NCBI GenBank assembly: GCA_028818705.1 | Contig: JAPPNJ010000129.1 | Coordinates: 1,676 to 65,510 of the forward strand | DNA: 63,835 nt | Direction of reading: 5' to 3' | Source: Candidatus Poribacteria bacterium | GTDB taxonomy: Bacteria > Poribacteria > WGA-4E > WGA-3G | Shown: piece after piece, positions 1 to 7,630 of the stretch | Position numbering within the stretch: position 1 is the stretch's first letter | Layout: every line of letters begins with the position of its first letter | Translations under genes and position numbers: made by a program | The notes under the pieces: model-generated | Told to the model about the DNA's origin: nothing | The model's input: only the letters and a program-made list of their open reading frames with translations | Databases searched by the model: none

Positions 1-68
1 AACAAGGCATTGAACAAGGCATTGAACAAGGCATTGAACAAGGCATTGAACAAGGCATTGAACAAGGG
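1..68 (+). repeat. 12-bp tandem repeat, five perfect copies
   Basis: Five perfect copies of AACAAGGCATTG run from the window edge to position 60, followed by a degenerate partial copy to about 68. The unit is a multiple of three and lies inside an open frame, so it encodes a repeated Glu-Gln-Gly-Ile tetrapeptide. The array may continue upstream of the window. Perfect identity of the copies suggests recent expansion by slippage. Confidence 0.9.
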
Positions 69-251
69 ACACGCGAGACGGCTATCAAAAACATTCTCTT
101 GATACTATCAACGCGCTTCCCCCAAAGCAATGTCGAAACTGCAAAGCACCAACTTGAGCTCAACCTGAGCGCTGATCATCTCACCCAACTCCTGCGGACC
201 GCAGTCGAAGTATCCAGTTTTGAAGCGTTCCTACAAGTATTGGACATGTAA
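3..251 (+). CDS. C-terminal end of an Rpn/PD-(D/E)XK-type nuclease family protein (5' partial)
   Basis: The open frame enters from the left edge and stops at TAA 249-251, giving 82 visible residues. It begins with five to six EQGI tetrapeptides, then a charged segment (RETAIKNILLILSTRFPQ) and a mostly helical tail ending FLQVLDM. Tails with repeated xQGx units followed by such a helical region are typical of the Rpn family (recombination-promoting nuclease/putative transposase), whose catalytic PD-(D/E)XK domain would lie upstream of the window. The nuclease domain is not visible, so the assignment rests on tail architecture only. DUF4351-type tails are an alternative name for the same kind of region. 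Confidence 0.6.
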   Translation, partial: QGIEQGIEQGIEQGIEQGIEQGTRETAIKNILLILSTRFPQSNVETAKHQLELNLSADHLTQLLRTAVEVSSFEAFLQVLDM

Positions 252-916
252 AGTAGAGAAAAATGACCGACTCCCGCCCCCACTGGCGAGGCATAGCAGG
301 TCGGTAATTTTTTAGAGAAAACCGGTGCGGTTAAGGGGAAATTAAAGAAATTGAGGAAACACCCAAGCAAAAACCCCAGTAAAAAACCGTACCTACTGAG
401 TCTGGGGAGCGAAAAGGGTTGGGAAACTTCGTTTACTGGAGGAAAAAAAATAGGGACTCGCAACCGAAGTCGAGAGTCCCTATTTTGCTTTTAGGTTAGT
501 TCAGTCTTTTTCATCATAGATTGTGTTTGTGAGGGCGCAAACTAACAGTGGACGCTACGAAATCTATGGGGAGGGCGCAAACTAACAGTTTACGCTACGA
601 AATCTCTGTGATTTTCAGACGCTATCGCGAGCAGCGGAAACACCCAAGCAAAAACACTCGCTCCTACAAAGAGAGGGATTTACCAAAATCATAGCACCAA
701 GGGGCGCGAGCAGAAAGAAATACCCAAGCAAAAACACCCCTACGAGAAATATTTATGTACCACCCTTATATAGTTAAGGTATATGGATACGGGACGAAAG
801 GTATATTAACATTTGAAAAAAAGTTTGCTTTTATAGTAGAATATAGTAAATATCCCACAGTAAGACAACCCACATACACTTAACGGTACACGGAGAGTGC
901 CTACTACTTTTAAAAC
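252..916. other. Gene-free stretch filled with short dispersed repeats
   Basis: No convincing gene lies here. The stretch holds three copies of a motif close to GAAACACCCAAGCAAAAAC (about 355-373, 638-655 and 716-734), two copies of the module GGGCGCAAACTAACAG...ACGCTACGAAATC (about 532-563 and 571-603), and parts of a GCGAGC...GCTCCTAC palindrome (about 626-665). A short AT-rich segment with no recognisable signal runs from about 755 to 900. The 95-codon minus-strand frame across 176-463 overlaps the nuclease tail and the terminator and looks spurious. Confidence 0.7.
443..487. terminator. Bidirectional rho-independent terminator-like hairpin
   Basis: A perfect 13-bp inverted repeat (AAAATAGGGACTC at 447-459, GAGTCCCTATTTT at 474-486) encloses a 14-nt loop. 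Seen from the minus strand the stem is followed by eight T residues (the A-run at 443-450), and from the plus strand by TTTT. It can therefore stop transcription in either direction. It lies about 195 nt after the nuclease stop codon. Confidence 0.6.
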
Positions 917-1053
917 TATGGTGGATTATAGAATTACTTGAACGCTTGGCACAGGTGCGGTTGGGAAACCGCACCTACCCCGATAGGGTACGTTTAGGGT
1001 TTGGGGACCAAACCCCTACAAAAACTGTCCACTTATTTTTAGGATCTACCATA
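917..1053. mobile_element. MITE-like element, TATGGT/ACCATA termini, palindromic core
   Basis: The left end reads TATGGTGGATTATAGAATTA and the right end TTTTTAGGATCTACCATA, which are imperfect inverted repeats of each other. The core carries GGTGCGGTTGGGAAACCGCACC, a near-perfect palindrome, then GGGTTTGGGGACCAAACCCC. Copies with the same termini but different cores occur at 5709-5835 and 13473-13575, and related ones at 5164-5297, 8601-8735 and 14317-14448. The right end stops two bases before the ATG at 1055. No transposase is encoded. Confidence 0.75.
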
Positions 1054-1054
1054 T

Positions 1055-3997
1055 ATGAATGTTTTGAAAGACCTTATTCAACGCTGCCACAAACGGCATG
1101 GGGCAGTGCTTCGGCAGCGAAAGACGGTGATAACACCCGCACTCTATAAACGTATCCCGTACCACATTAAGGTCCGTTGCGCCCGCGGCACCCCTGTTGT
1201 GCTGGACGATTTGGAGCGATCAGGCATCTCGTTCATGCCGATAGGACACGCCCCTGAAAACGATCGCGGCCCGAGGGATTTTGGTGGCGAGCGATTCCTG
1301 AAACGTCAAGGTATAGCCGACTGGGAATACAGGCGGTGGGGTGCCTCATGGGGGATTCAGATATATACTGGGATGCCCTCGGCACGCAATGGTGCCCACT
1401 GGCACGATTTTTATTTTACATATCAAGCCGTATGTGCAGCCCCTGATGCCGTCTTAACTTGTATTGAGGCACTCCTTAAGACGACTACGACGCCACTGTT
1501 GACGCTCACAAAATCTGGTGGACTCCGTTTCTCTTGCAGAGTCCCGGACTACCTCCATCCGAGTACGGATTCAGCAAAGTCTTACATCTACAAACATGCT
1601 CCGACCTTGGAAGATCCGCACCGCCGAGCCGTATACTTTGAAATCCGCGGGGAAAAGGGTTACAGCCGTTGGGATTCGCGTTACGAGATTCTCTGTGGCA
1701 ATCTGTTAGATCCGCCCGTCATTACCAGAGAGGTAATCTTTACCCCCATTGATGCCCTCCGTGCTGTACTTCACGAGCCAGGGCTGCTTGGCGAAGCATA
1801 TTTCGAGGCGCTGCCAGAAACTGGGGTTGTTGTGCCAGCATCTTTGGGTTCAAAGGATCTTGATCTCGCTAAAGAGGCATTGTTGGTGCGCGGTTTTTCT
1901 TACCTCCGAGAAAATGCCGGTTTTCATCACTGGATCCGTCACCACAGCGCGCATGATGACACATACGTGTCGCTCTGGGAGGATCAAGGCATTGTGTGGC
2001 TGCGTGCTGCTACGCCGAACACAGGGCTGCCTACGAGAGCCACCCCAATCACAGATATATGGAATGACACCTGTATTACGGTGCCGACATCCGCTTCGGC
2101 ACTCCGTGTAAGCGATAAAGTGCTGGCAGTGCAGGAAAAGAAACTGAGTCCATTGGCAATAAAACGTCCGTCGCCGGTGCTCTATCATCAGGAGACTTCA
2201 AAAAAGGTTTATCGAACGCTCGAAGAGCATGAGACGCAGATACAGCGTGTTTTCGAGAAGCAAGCCCGCATTATCGGTATCACCGCAGCGACGGTGCCAA
2301 GCATCACTTCTGCGGTAGAAGCGTACCTCCTCAGCGGGGGTGCCACCTGCTTAAACGTAGCAAGCCGGACCTTAGCGGAAGCAGCAGAAGCGCGGTATCA
2401 CGCCCTAAAACTGCCGTCTTTTGGCAGATGGCGTGCAAAGATGTACCGCTGGGAACAGGTGAAAGACATACCAATTGACGAACGCATGGCGAATCCGTTT
2501 CAAGCAGGCAACCCATGTGAGGATCCCGAACGGTGTCGCGCTATTGAGGCAAAAGGCGGGAAAGCACGTGAGTGTATCTGTCCGAAGTGTCCGGTTTATA
2601 CAGAATGCCAAGCGCGTGGATACCTATCACAATGGCGGACACTAAAACGCGTCAAGGCACAGATATCACCTGTCCATAGACTGTTTTTCGATCCACAATT
2701 CACAGAAATGCTTGAACAAATTCTGGATCCTGTGAATGAAACAGGGCGTATTTGTATCCTTGACAAGCGGCACGTGGAAATAAGTCGCCTGTTCCTTGAG
2801 GCGGGGCTACCCAAAGAGGCATTGGAGAAGTGGGCTGTGAGTTGGCACGGACATGCCTTAGGGAACTTCGCCAAATCCTTATTGAGTGTCTTGGAAATCC
2901 AAGGTGAACCTGATGGAAGTGCTATTGGACGGATTCGCTCGGTAGTAGAGGCGTTTCAACAGCACGAAGCATCGCTTATTAGGCAGATGTGCCACATCAA
3001 GGTCCAAGGCAGAGTGGCGGTACACAAAACGGTTGATGATGAGACCGGGCAGGAATTAGGACACTTTGCGATTGCGTTTGAAGGCGGTGCTTCTGCCTGT
3101 ATTCCTTTGGACGCTCACGCTGAAGATAGGCTCAGGGAGAAAGGCATGCCTTGCTTTTCACCCGATGCTTTTATCCCTAATGCAGATATTGAAATCCCGA
3201 TGCAGATGTCTGAAGCGATTGCGTTGGGTATTTTGGACGCCGAGACTGTGGAGAAAATTCAAGCGTTTCCGGCTGTCTACCGAGATCAACACTGGACGTT
3301 TTGGCATCAACTCAAGCATTTCTTTGCGCGTTACACGCGCGATGTCGATGCGCCGATGCGTTGGAACAATAAATCCCTGCGGTTCTGGGTGCCACCCGTT
3401 CTCCATCCGAGTGTCAAACGTTTCCTATTAATATCGCCAATGCTTTCCGAGCGGTACCTCCGTAGGGTGTTTCCAGGCGAAGCCATTGAAGTCATTCACA
3501 CCGAACCGACAGCCTGGATTCCGGGAAACCAGGTTTTTCAGATCCGCGCAGGCATCGATTCGCTCCACACACTTTTAAACTACGACAGCGATTGGGACGT
3601 TCTGGGTTTATCTAAAATGGGTGAGCGTCTCTTTTTCGGCATCCGTGCAGAAATTGACAGAGATCCGAGTGTTAAGCACGCCGTTATCACCAACGATTCA
3701 ATTACGGAGCAGTTAGCAGACCTCAGAGAAAAGGCGAATGTCTGTTTCGTGGTGAATTTCAAGGAATCTAATAGAATGGACCCCGGTTTTCAAGGGGCAG
3801 ACGTTGTATGGATCGTCGGCATACCGCACTGGCCCGAGTCTACGCTGTGGTTTCAAGCACAGATGTTGTTTGGAAACGATGCCGAACCGCTCCATTATGA
3901 GGGAAAATCCGAATCGGCGTATTACAAAGACGAACGCATCCAGAATCTTCATCAACGGAATATTGTCGGCTCACTCACACGGATTGTGGGCAGATAG
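1055..3997 (+). CDS. Large helicase-like protein with cysteine cluster (N-terminal part of a frameshifted gene)
   Basis: This 980-residue protein belongs to a family I cannot name. An N-terminal region contains WGIQIYTG (about 99-106) and TKSGGLRFSCRV (about 152-163). A cysteine cluster with spacing C-x5-C-x12-C-x-C-x2-C-x5-C lies at about 488-518 and is followed by GYLSQW, reminiscent of metal-binding insertions in XPD/DinG-type helicases. The C-terminal third resembles the second half of a superfamily 2 helicase: VVWIVGIPHWPES, then QNLHQRNIVGSLTRIVGR, a loose version of the Q..GR..R motif, at the very end. A classical Walker A is not evident and the helicase label is inference. The frame stops at TAG 3995-3997, while the protein appears to continue in another frame from about 3997 (next entry). 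The start ATG sits two bases after a MITE-like element. A decayed fragment of a paralogue lies at 5450-5549. Confidence 0.6.
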   Translation: MNVLKDLIQRCHKRHGAVLRQRKTVITPALYKRIPYHIKVRCARGTPVVLDDLERSGISFMPIGHAPENDRGPRDFGGERFLKRQGIADWEYRRWGASWGIQIYTGMPSARNGAHWHDFYFTYQAVCAAPDAVLTCIEALLKTTTTPLLTLTKSGGLRFSCRVPDYLHPSTDSAKSYIYKHAPTLEDPHRRAVYFEIRGEKGYSRWDSRYEILCGNLLDPPVITREVIFTPIDALRAVLHEPGLLGEAYFEALPETGVVVPASLGSKDLDLAKEALLVRGFSYLRENAGFHHWIRHHSAHDDTYVSLWEDQGIVWLRAATPNTGLPTRATPITDIWNDTCITVPTSASALRVSDKVLAVQEKKLSPLAIKRPSPVLYHQETSKKVYRTLEEHETQIQRVFEKQARIIGITAATVPSITSAVEAYLLSGGATCLNVASRTLAEAAEARYHALKLPSFGRWRAKMYRWEQVKDIPIDERMANPFQAGNPCEDPERCRAIEAKGGKARECICPKCPVYTECQARGYLSQWRTLKRVKAQISPVHRLFFDPQFTEMLEQILDPVNETGRICILDKRHVEISRLFLEAGLPKEALEKWAVSWHGHALGNFAKSLLSVLEIQGEPDGSAIGRIRSVVEAFQQHEASLIRQMCHIKVQGRVAVHKTVDDETGQELGHFAIAFEGGASACIPLDAHAEDRLREKGMPCFSPDAFIPNADIEIPMQMSEAIALGILDAETVEKIQAFPAVYRDQHWTFWHQLKHFFARYTRDVDAPMRWNNKSLRFWVPPVLHPSVKRFLLISPMLSERYLRRVFPGEAIEVIHTEPTAWIPGNQVFQIRAGIDSLHTLLNYDSDWDVLGLSKMGERLFFGIRAEIDRDPSVKHAVITNDSITEQLADLREKANVCFVVNFKESNRMDPGFQGADVVWIVGIPHWPESTLWFQAQMLFGNDAEPLHYEGKSESAYYKDERIQNLHQRNIVGSLTRIVGR

Positions 3998-3999
3998 GA

Positions 4000-4458
4000 T
4001 TGAATCGTTGGACGGATAAGAAGGTGATGCTGCTCACGAGTTTGGCGCTCCCCGACGTCACCGACAGACCTGAAACACGCCTTTTCGACTGGGAAGATTT
4101 TGAGATCGCTGGTGGTCTTGACAAACTTCCTGAAGTCATCGCGACCCGCCAGCGTTTTGAAGTTGAAAGTGCGCAGCTAACCGCCCAATCCAGCAGACAA
4201 GAGGTGGAGCGGGTCTTGGGATGCTCATCAAGGAAAGCGAACCGTATCTTGAAAGAACTTCGCGGGGGCAACATCCGGCGTATCAGCTTCCAAGAGCAGA
4301 TACTCACGTTTTTGTCAAATGGCGAAAAAAAGGCATCAGAAATCACCGCCACTCTTGGGAGTAGTCCGCAGTCGGTCGGCAATGAACTCAAGCGACTCGT
4401 AGATATAGGCGAGATTGTAAAAATTCGACGCGGGGTGTACGCATTGAAAAAAGGGTGA
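4000..4458 (+). CDS. C-terminal continuation of the helicase-like protein (winged-helix tail, shifted frame)
   Basis: This 152-residue frame starts at a TTG with no ribosome binding site, three bases after the upstream stop. Its first residues (LNRWTDKKVMLLTSLALP) read as a direct continuation of the upstream IVGR, since helicase motif VI is normally followed by a hydrophobic strand of this kind. Next comes TRLFDWEDFEIAGGLDKL, then two helix-turn-helix-like segments: SRQEVERVLGCSSRKANRIL (about 65-84) and a winged-helix tail ending IGEIVKIRRGVYAL. Deleting two bases or adding one base near 3995 would join the frames. I infer one broken gene or a sequencing or assembly indel rather than an independent gene. 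A true separate small gene is the weaker alternative. Confidence 0.55.
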   Translation: MNRWTDKKVMLLTSLALPDVTDRPETRLFDWEDFEIAGGLDKLPEVIATRQRFEVESAQLTAQSSRQEVERVLGCSSRKANRILKELRGGNIRRISFQEQILTFLSNGEKKASEITATLGSSPQSVGNELKRLVDIGEIVKIRRGVYALKKG

Positions 4459-4471
4459 ATTGGCGCGTATG

Positions 4472-5089
4472 TCAAGACACATTTTCCATAATATTTTTGT
4501 AAATGTCTTCGACTTCACTCGGAGAAGTCATAAACCACTCTTTGCCAGGGGCCTCCGCTATCTGTTTCCCCCGGAACCTTAGGATATTGTGGAGGAGCTG
4601 CTCCAGATTTTCCGCATCATCTGTTCTAAGGACAAGACGAAGCTCCAGAAGTTCTGGCATTTCGCTGGGTGCTTGTGTTTCAACGCTACCAATCTTGCAT
4701 GCCCAAAACTCCTTGCCTTCGGATTCCGCCAGACACCGATAGGCTGGATAATAGCAGAGGCAGACAGAATTTTTGCCCTTACCAAGCGTCCGGACGGCAT
4801 CTGCATCAAAAAGATTCTTTGGAGGGGCACTGGGGGTTGAAAATATAGACCACTCCCCGCGAGACGGATTGTTGGCAAGTCCTTGCTTCTTCATTACGCT
4901 TAGGGCAGCCGAGACAGGATGCATTTCATTCGTCGATAGACTTCCACCACGCTTGATGTGCATTTCATCCACAACGCGCTTCAGTTCCTTTTTCTGGACG
5001 CCTGTTTCGCCTGAGAACATCTCTATGACGAGTTCTCTCGCTATCTTCAGGGTAAGGGGTTTCCCAGCGTGTTCGTAACTTTGATTCAT
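4472..5089 (-). CDS. GIY-YIG-type (T5orf172-like) nuclease with N-terminal winged-helix-like domain
   Basis: This 205-residue protein has two parts. The N-terminal half (about 10-85) includes KKELKRVVDEMHIKRGGSLS and SVMKKQGLANNPSRGEWSIF, which look like a winged-helix DNA-binding fold. The C-terminal half (about 105-200) has CYYPAYRC, FWACKIG, E.LLHN.LRFRGK and GKEWF, the order of conserved segments in the T5orf172/GIY-YIG nuclease superfamily (YPxY in place of GIY, KIG strand, then the acidic helix and GKEWF). The start is well supported: AGGAGG lies 8 bases before the ATG. The gene faces the helicase-like gene tail to tail, with only 13 bases between the two stops. It could be a defence or mobile-element nuclease; the target is unknown. 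Confidence 0.7.
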   Translation of the reverse strand: MNQSYEHAGKPLTLKIARELVIEMFSGETGVQKKELKRVVDEMHIKRGGSLSTNEMHPVSAALSVMKKQGLANNPSRGEWSIFSTPSAPPKNLFDADAVRTLGKGKNSVCLCYYPAYRCLAESEGKEFWACKIGSVETQAPSEMPELLELRLVLRTDDAENLEQLLHNILRFRGKQIAEAPGKEWFMTSPSEVEDIYKNIMENVS

Positions 5090-5163
5090 TTGAAAGTCCT
5101 CCTTTCTTCCTTAGACAAAAAGTGTCAAATCGGTAATCGCTTCGACTTAAAATCAGGGCTATT

Positions 5164-5297
5164 TATGGTAAGTCCTAAAAATATATAGACACTTGTAGCA
5201 CAAATTTGCCTCACAGTGAGAGTTTGTGGAAAGTTGGCACGCAAACTAACAGTTTGCGCTACAAAAGAGGGGCTAAGTAATTATAGAATCTACCATT
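5164..5297. mobile_element. MITE-like element, about 134 bp, copy 1 of 3 with the GCAAACTAACAGTTTGCG core
   Basis: The left end is TATGGTAAGTCCTAAAAATA and the right end is its imperfect inverted complement ending CTACCAT. The core is GTAGCACAAATTTG ... CGCAAACTAACAGTTTGCG followed by CTACAAAAGAGG. Near-identical copies lie at 8601-8735 and 14317-14448. No coding capacity. Confidence 0.8.
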
Positions 5298-5449
5298 TGC
5301 TTTTTTCATTTTAGGTGAATTTATCTATAAATATAAAATTATTATATAATATGCTTGATATGTAAAATCATAACATAATTGCGTAAATAAGTCAAAATTA
5401 AGATAAAAAACACGAAATTTACTTTAAAAGTCAATTGGGGCTTTACACA

Positions 5450-5549
5450 TTGGAGCGGGGGGATATCTTTTTTATGCCGATAGATCGCGCACATGAGAAC
5501 GACCAAGTCGGAGGGATTTAGGCGGTAAGCGGTTCCGAAAATACTAAGG
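5450..5549 (+). pseudogene. Relic of the N-terminus of the 980-residue helicase-like family
   Basis: Translation gives LERGDIFFMPIDRAHEND, matching LERSGISFMPIGHAPEND at residues 53-70 of the helicase-like protein (DNA 1211-1264). At about 5508 one base is missing; beyond it a shifted frame reads RRDLGGKRF against PRDFGGERF. At the DNA level ATGCCGATAG and CGGAGGGATTTAGGCGG match the intact gene almost base for base. A second family member therefore once stood here and has decayed. The surrounding DNA (5298-5449 and 5550-5708) is AT-rich and shows nothing else except a possible promoter at 5593. Confidence 0.75.
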
Positions 5550-5592
5550 CTTGATAAAAATTTTAGCGATTTTTTGATTGCTATAGTTTTTT

Positions 5593-5621
5593 CTGACAAG
5601 TTTTTGTATCTGTGATACACT
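5593..5621 (+). promoter_or_regulatory. Candidate sigma-70 promoter
   Basis: CTGACA (5593-5598), a 17-bp spacer, then TACACT (5616-5621). The next plus-strand gene starts about 290 bp downstream at 5912, and a MITE-like element at 5709-5835 now lies between, so the element may have lengthened the leader. Confidence 0.35.
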
Positions 5622-5708
5622 CTACTCGATGTACCTGTCTAATATGGCTATTGATTACAGTCGATTACGCTCACTCAGAATTAACAAAAAATCGGTTTGG
5701 ATTTATAC

Positions 5709-5835
5709 TATGGTAGGTTTTAGAATTACTTTGACACTCTGCCTCGGCGAGGTTAGAAACCTCGCCTACCACTCGTAAGGTAGGTGCGGTTTCTAACCGC
5801 ACCGATATGTCTATTTATTTTTAGAATTCACCATA
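5709..5835. mobile_element. MITE-like element, TATGGT/ACCATA termini, two palindromic cores
   Basis: The ends TATGGTAGGTTTTAGAATTA and TTTTTAGAATTCACCATA are inverted repeats. The core holds GGCGAGGTTAGAAACCTCGCC, then GGTAGGTGCGGTTTCTAACCGC, two successive hairpins capped by CTACC/GGTAG. The same termini occur at 917-1053 and 13473-13575. Confidence 0.75.
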
Positions 5836-5911
5836 AAACCCTCTTATCTTGGAAATCTTAAAATCCTGCAAATCCTGATTCAGACAATTGAAACAGACAA
5901 GAGGTCGAAAA

Positions 5912-7123
5912 TTGCCTACGACATTAACACTCCCGCTTACAATAATTACAGGCGCAGGCGCATCTGAGAACGTCGGTGAACAAGCGAAACAACTTGGTAC
6001 AACAAACGCACTTATCGTCACTGATCCGGGCATCGCCAAAATCGGATATGCGGATAAGGTTGCTCAAAATTTACACGCTGCTGGCATCGGTAGCACCTGC
6101 TTCTCTGATGTCACACCCGACCCAACCCTACAAAACGTCCGAGACGGATTAAAGCAATACGCTGACGAAGCCTGCGACGTGATTGTAAGCATCGGTGGTG
6201 GAAGTGCTATCGACTGCGGAAAAGGTATCGCCATGAAACTGGCAAACGACGGAGATTTTGCCGATTACATGGGTGTGGACAAGATCCCGAATCCGGGGAC
6301 ACCCCTGATCGCGATACCTACGACAGGTGGCACAGGCAGTGAGGTCTCCAAAGTTACCGTCATTACCGACACCGAACGGAACGTTAAGATGATGCTGAGC
6401 AGTCCTTGTCTACTTGCCTCCGTTGCCCTCGTGGATCCGTTGTTATCCGTGACAACCCCACCTCATCTAACCGCGGCAGTCGGTGTTGACGCGTTGACAC
6501 ACGCAATAGAGGCTTACATCTCCAAACGCGCACAGCCGATAACGGACGCGCTCTCCTTGAAAGCGGTTGAGATGATTTCGGGTTCGCTCCGGCAAGCGTG
6601 GGCGGATGGCGAAAATATTGCTGCGCGCACGGATATGATGATTGGGGCGTCTATCGCAGGTATGGCGTTCAGCAATTCATCTGTGGCTTTAGTCCACGGA
6701 ATGTCCCGGCCAATCGGTGCCTATTTCCACATTCATCACGGTCTATCAAATTCAGTATTATTGCGTGACGTGATGGCGTTCAGCGTCGTCGGTGCACCTG
6801 CTCGATTTGCTGATATTGCGCGTGCAATGGGTGAACCGATTGAAGGATTATCTTCGATGCGCCAAGCGGACGCAGCGATTTCTGCCGTCGAACGGCTCGT
6901 CACCGATATTCAGATGCCGCGACTCGGCGAAATCGGTATTGAGAAAGAGAAATTTGAGGCTGTTGTTGAACAGATGGCAGTTGATGCCATTGCAAGCGGG
7001 AGTCCTGCTAACAATCCACGGCAAGCGACGGCTGAAGAGATTGTCGAGTTATATCGGAAATGCTTCGCGCCTCGCGATGGCGGCGTAGAAACACCCGATC
7101 CACTTAGGGGATTCAATAGATAA
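5912..7123 (+). CDS. Iron-containing (type III) alcohol dehydrogenase
   Basis: This 403-residue enzyme of the Fe-ADH family would interconvert alcohols and aldehydes or ketones with NAD(P). The nucleotide-binding motif is seen in VSIGGGSAIDCGKGIA and in the GGTGSEVSKVTVI segment. The four metal ligands expected for the family can be read in DALTHAIEAY (Asp and His) and in HGMSRPIGAYFHIHHG (two His). I chose TTG 5912 because GAGGT lies six bases upstream; an in-frame TTG at 5888 has no such site and would add eight residues. No partner gene reveals the substrate. The downstream neighbours suggest general catabolism of small hydroxy compounds. Confidence 0.9.
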   Translation: MPTTLTLPLTIITGAGASENVGEQAKQLGTTNALIVTDPGIAKIGYADKVAQNLHAAGIGSTCFSDVTPDPTLQNVRDGLKQYADEACDVIVSIGGGSAIDCGKGIAMKLANDGDFADYMGVDKIPNPGTPLIAIPTTGGTGSEVSKVTVITDTERNVKMMLSSPCLLASVALVDPLLSVTTPPHLTAAVGVDALTHAIEAYISKRAQPITDALSLKAVEMISGSLRQAWADGENIAARTDMMIGASIAGMAFSNSSVALVHGMSRPIGAYFHIHHGLSNSVLLRDVMAFSVVGAPARFADIARAMGEPIEGLSSMRQADAAISAVERLVTDIQMPRLGEIGIEKEKFEAVVEQMAVDAIASGSPANNPRQATAEEIVELYRKCFAPRDGGVETPDPLRGFNR

Positions 7124-7204
7124 ACTGATTAATTAGTCAGGTTGCAATGCAGCGCGCATCATGATATTATGTAACATACGCCGTGAGGGCAACCTGTGCA
7201 GAAT

Positions 7205-7387
7205 ATATTATAACCTAAGTTGCCACCTAAAAATGAAACGCGACACCTTTCGCCCCGAAATCAGAATCAACGGTATGAAGCCCGTATGGGCTTCACCGGG
7301 TATGAATGCCTTATGGCATTCCCCGGGGGCTTAGATACCTGAGAAAACAGGTCTATTTTCTGTAGGTAGCAAGTTGAGTTATTATAG
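7205..7387. mobile_element. TIR-bearing repeat element with two small hairpins inside
   Basis: The left end (7205-7229) contains TATAACCTAAGTTGCCACCT and the right end (7363-7387) contains AGGTAGCAAGTTGAGTTATTA, an imperfect inverted pair. Inside are two hairpins, GAAGCCCGTATGGGCTTC (about 7276-7293) and GAATGCCTTATGGCATTC (about 7302-7319), joined by ACCGGGTAT. The same twin-hairpin module recurs at 13403-13456. The element with the same ends at 18118-18284 carries a different core. Confidence 0.65.
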
Positions 7388-7399
7388 GGAATTGATCTT

Positions 7400-7600
7400 A
7401 TGTTTATACGTTTGAGAGAATCTCTGAAGAGAGACAAAAGGCTGATTTCAAAAGGCAGAGCGGAGGCATACCAAGAGGCATATCAAGAGGCATATCAAGA
7501 GATGCAAGCCGCCTGGGAACAGCGGCGTAGAGAGGCAGAAGCGAAAGGGCTTGAATTTAACGAACCACGCCCTGAACCTCCAGAAAATAAAGATTCTTAG
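7400..7600 (+). CDS. Small charged coiled-coil-like protein with EAYQ tetrapeptide repeats
   Basis: This 66-residue hypothetical protein is mostly helical and highly charged. Residues about 22-34 are three EAYQ units encoded by 12-bp tandem repeats (GAGGCATAYCAA) at about 7465-7500, the same repeat length and position in the reading frame as the EQGI array of the nuclease tail at the window start. The C-terminus is proline- and glutamate-rich. It is followed 30 bp later by the 2-hydroxyacid dehydrogenase gene. The function is unknown. It could be the broken tail of an Rpn-type protein or a real small protein. Confidence 0.45.
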   Translation: MFIRLRESLKRDKRLISKGRAEAYQEAYQEAYQEMQAAWEQRRREAEAKGLEFNEPRPEPPENKDS

Positions 7601-7630
7601 TTCAATTGTAATTTAAGGAAGGAACACCTT

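Noticed and set aside
1..68. CRISPR-like array
   Set aside because: The 12-bp units are directly abutting without spacers and are in frame within a coding region, so this is a coding tandem repeat.
176..463. 95-codon minus-strand open frame across the nuclease tail and terminator hairpin
   Set aside because: It overlaps a real coding end, a terminator-like palindrome and repeats, and has no ribosome binding site or recognisable domain.
946..1149. 67-codon plus-strand frame
   Set aside because: It lies mostly inside the MITE-like element at 917-1053 and overlaps the helicase-like gene in another frame.
5342..5620. 92-codon minus-strand frame in the AT-rich gap
   Set aside because: It crosses the plus-strand relic of the helicase-like gene; composition is AT-rich and there is no start signal.
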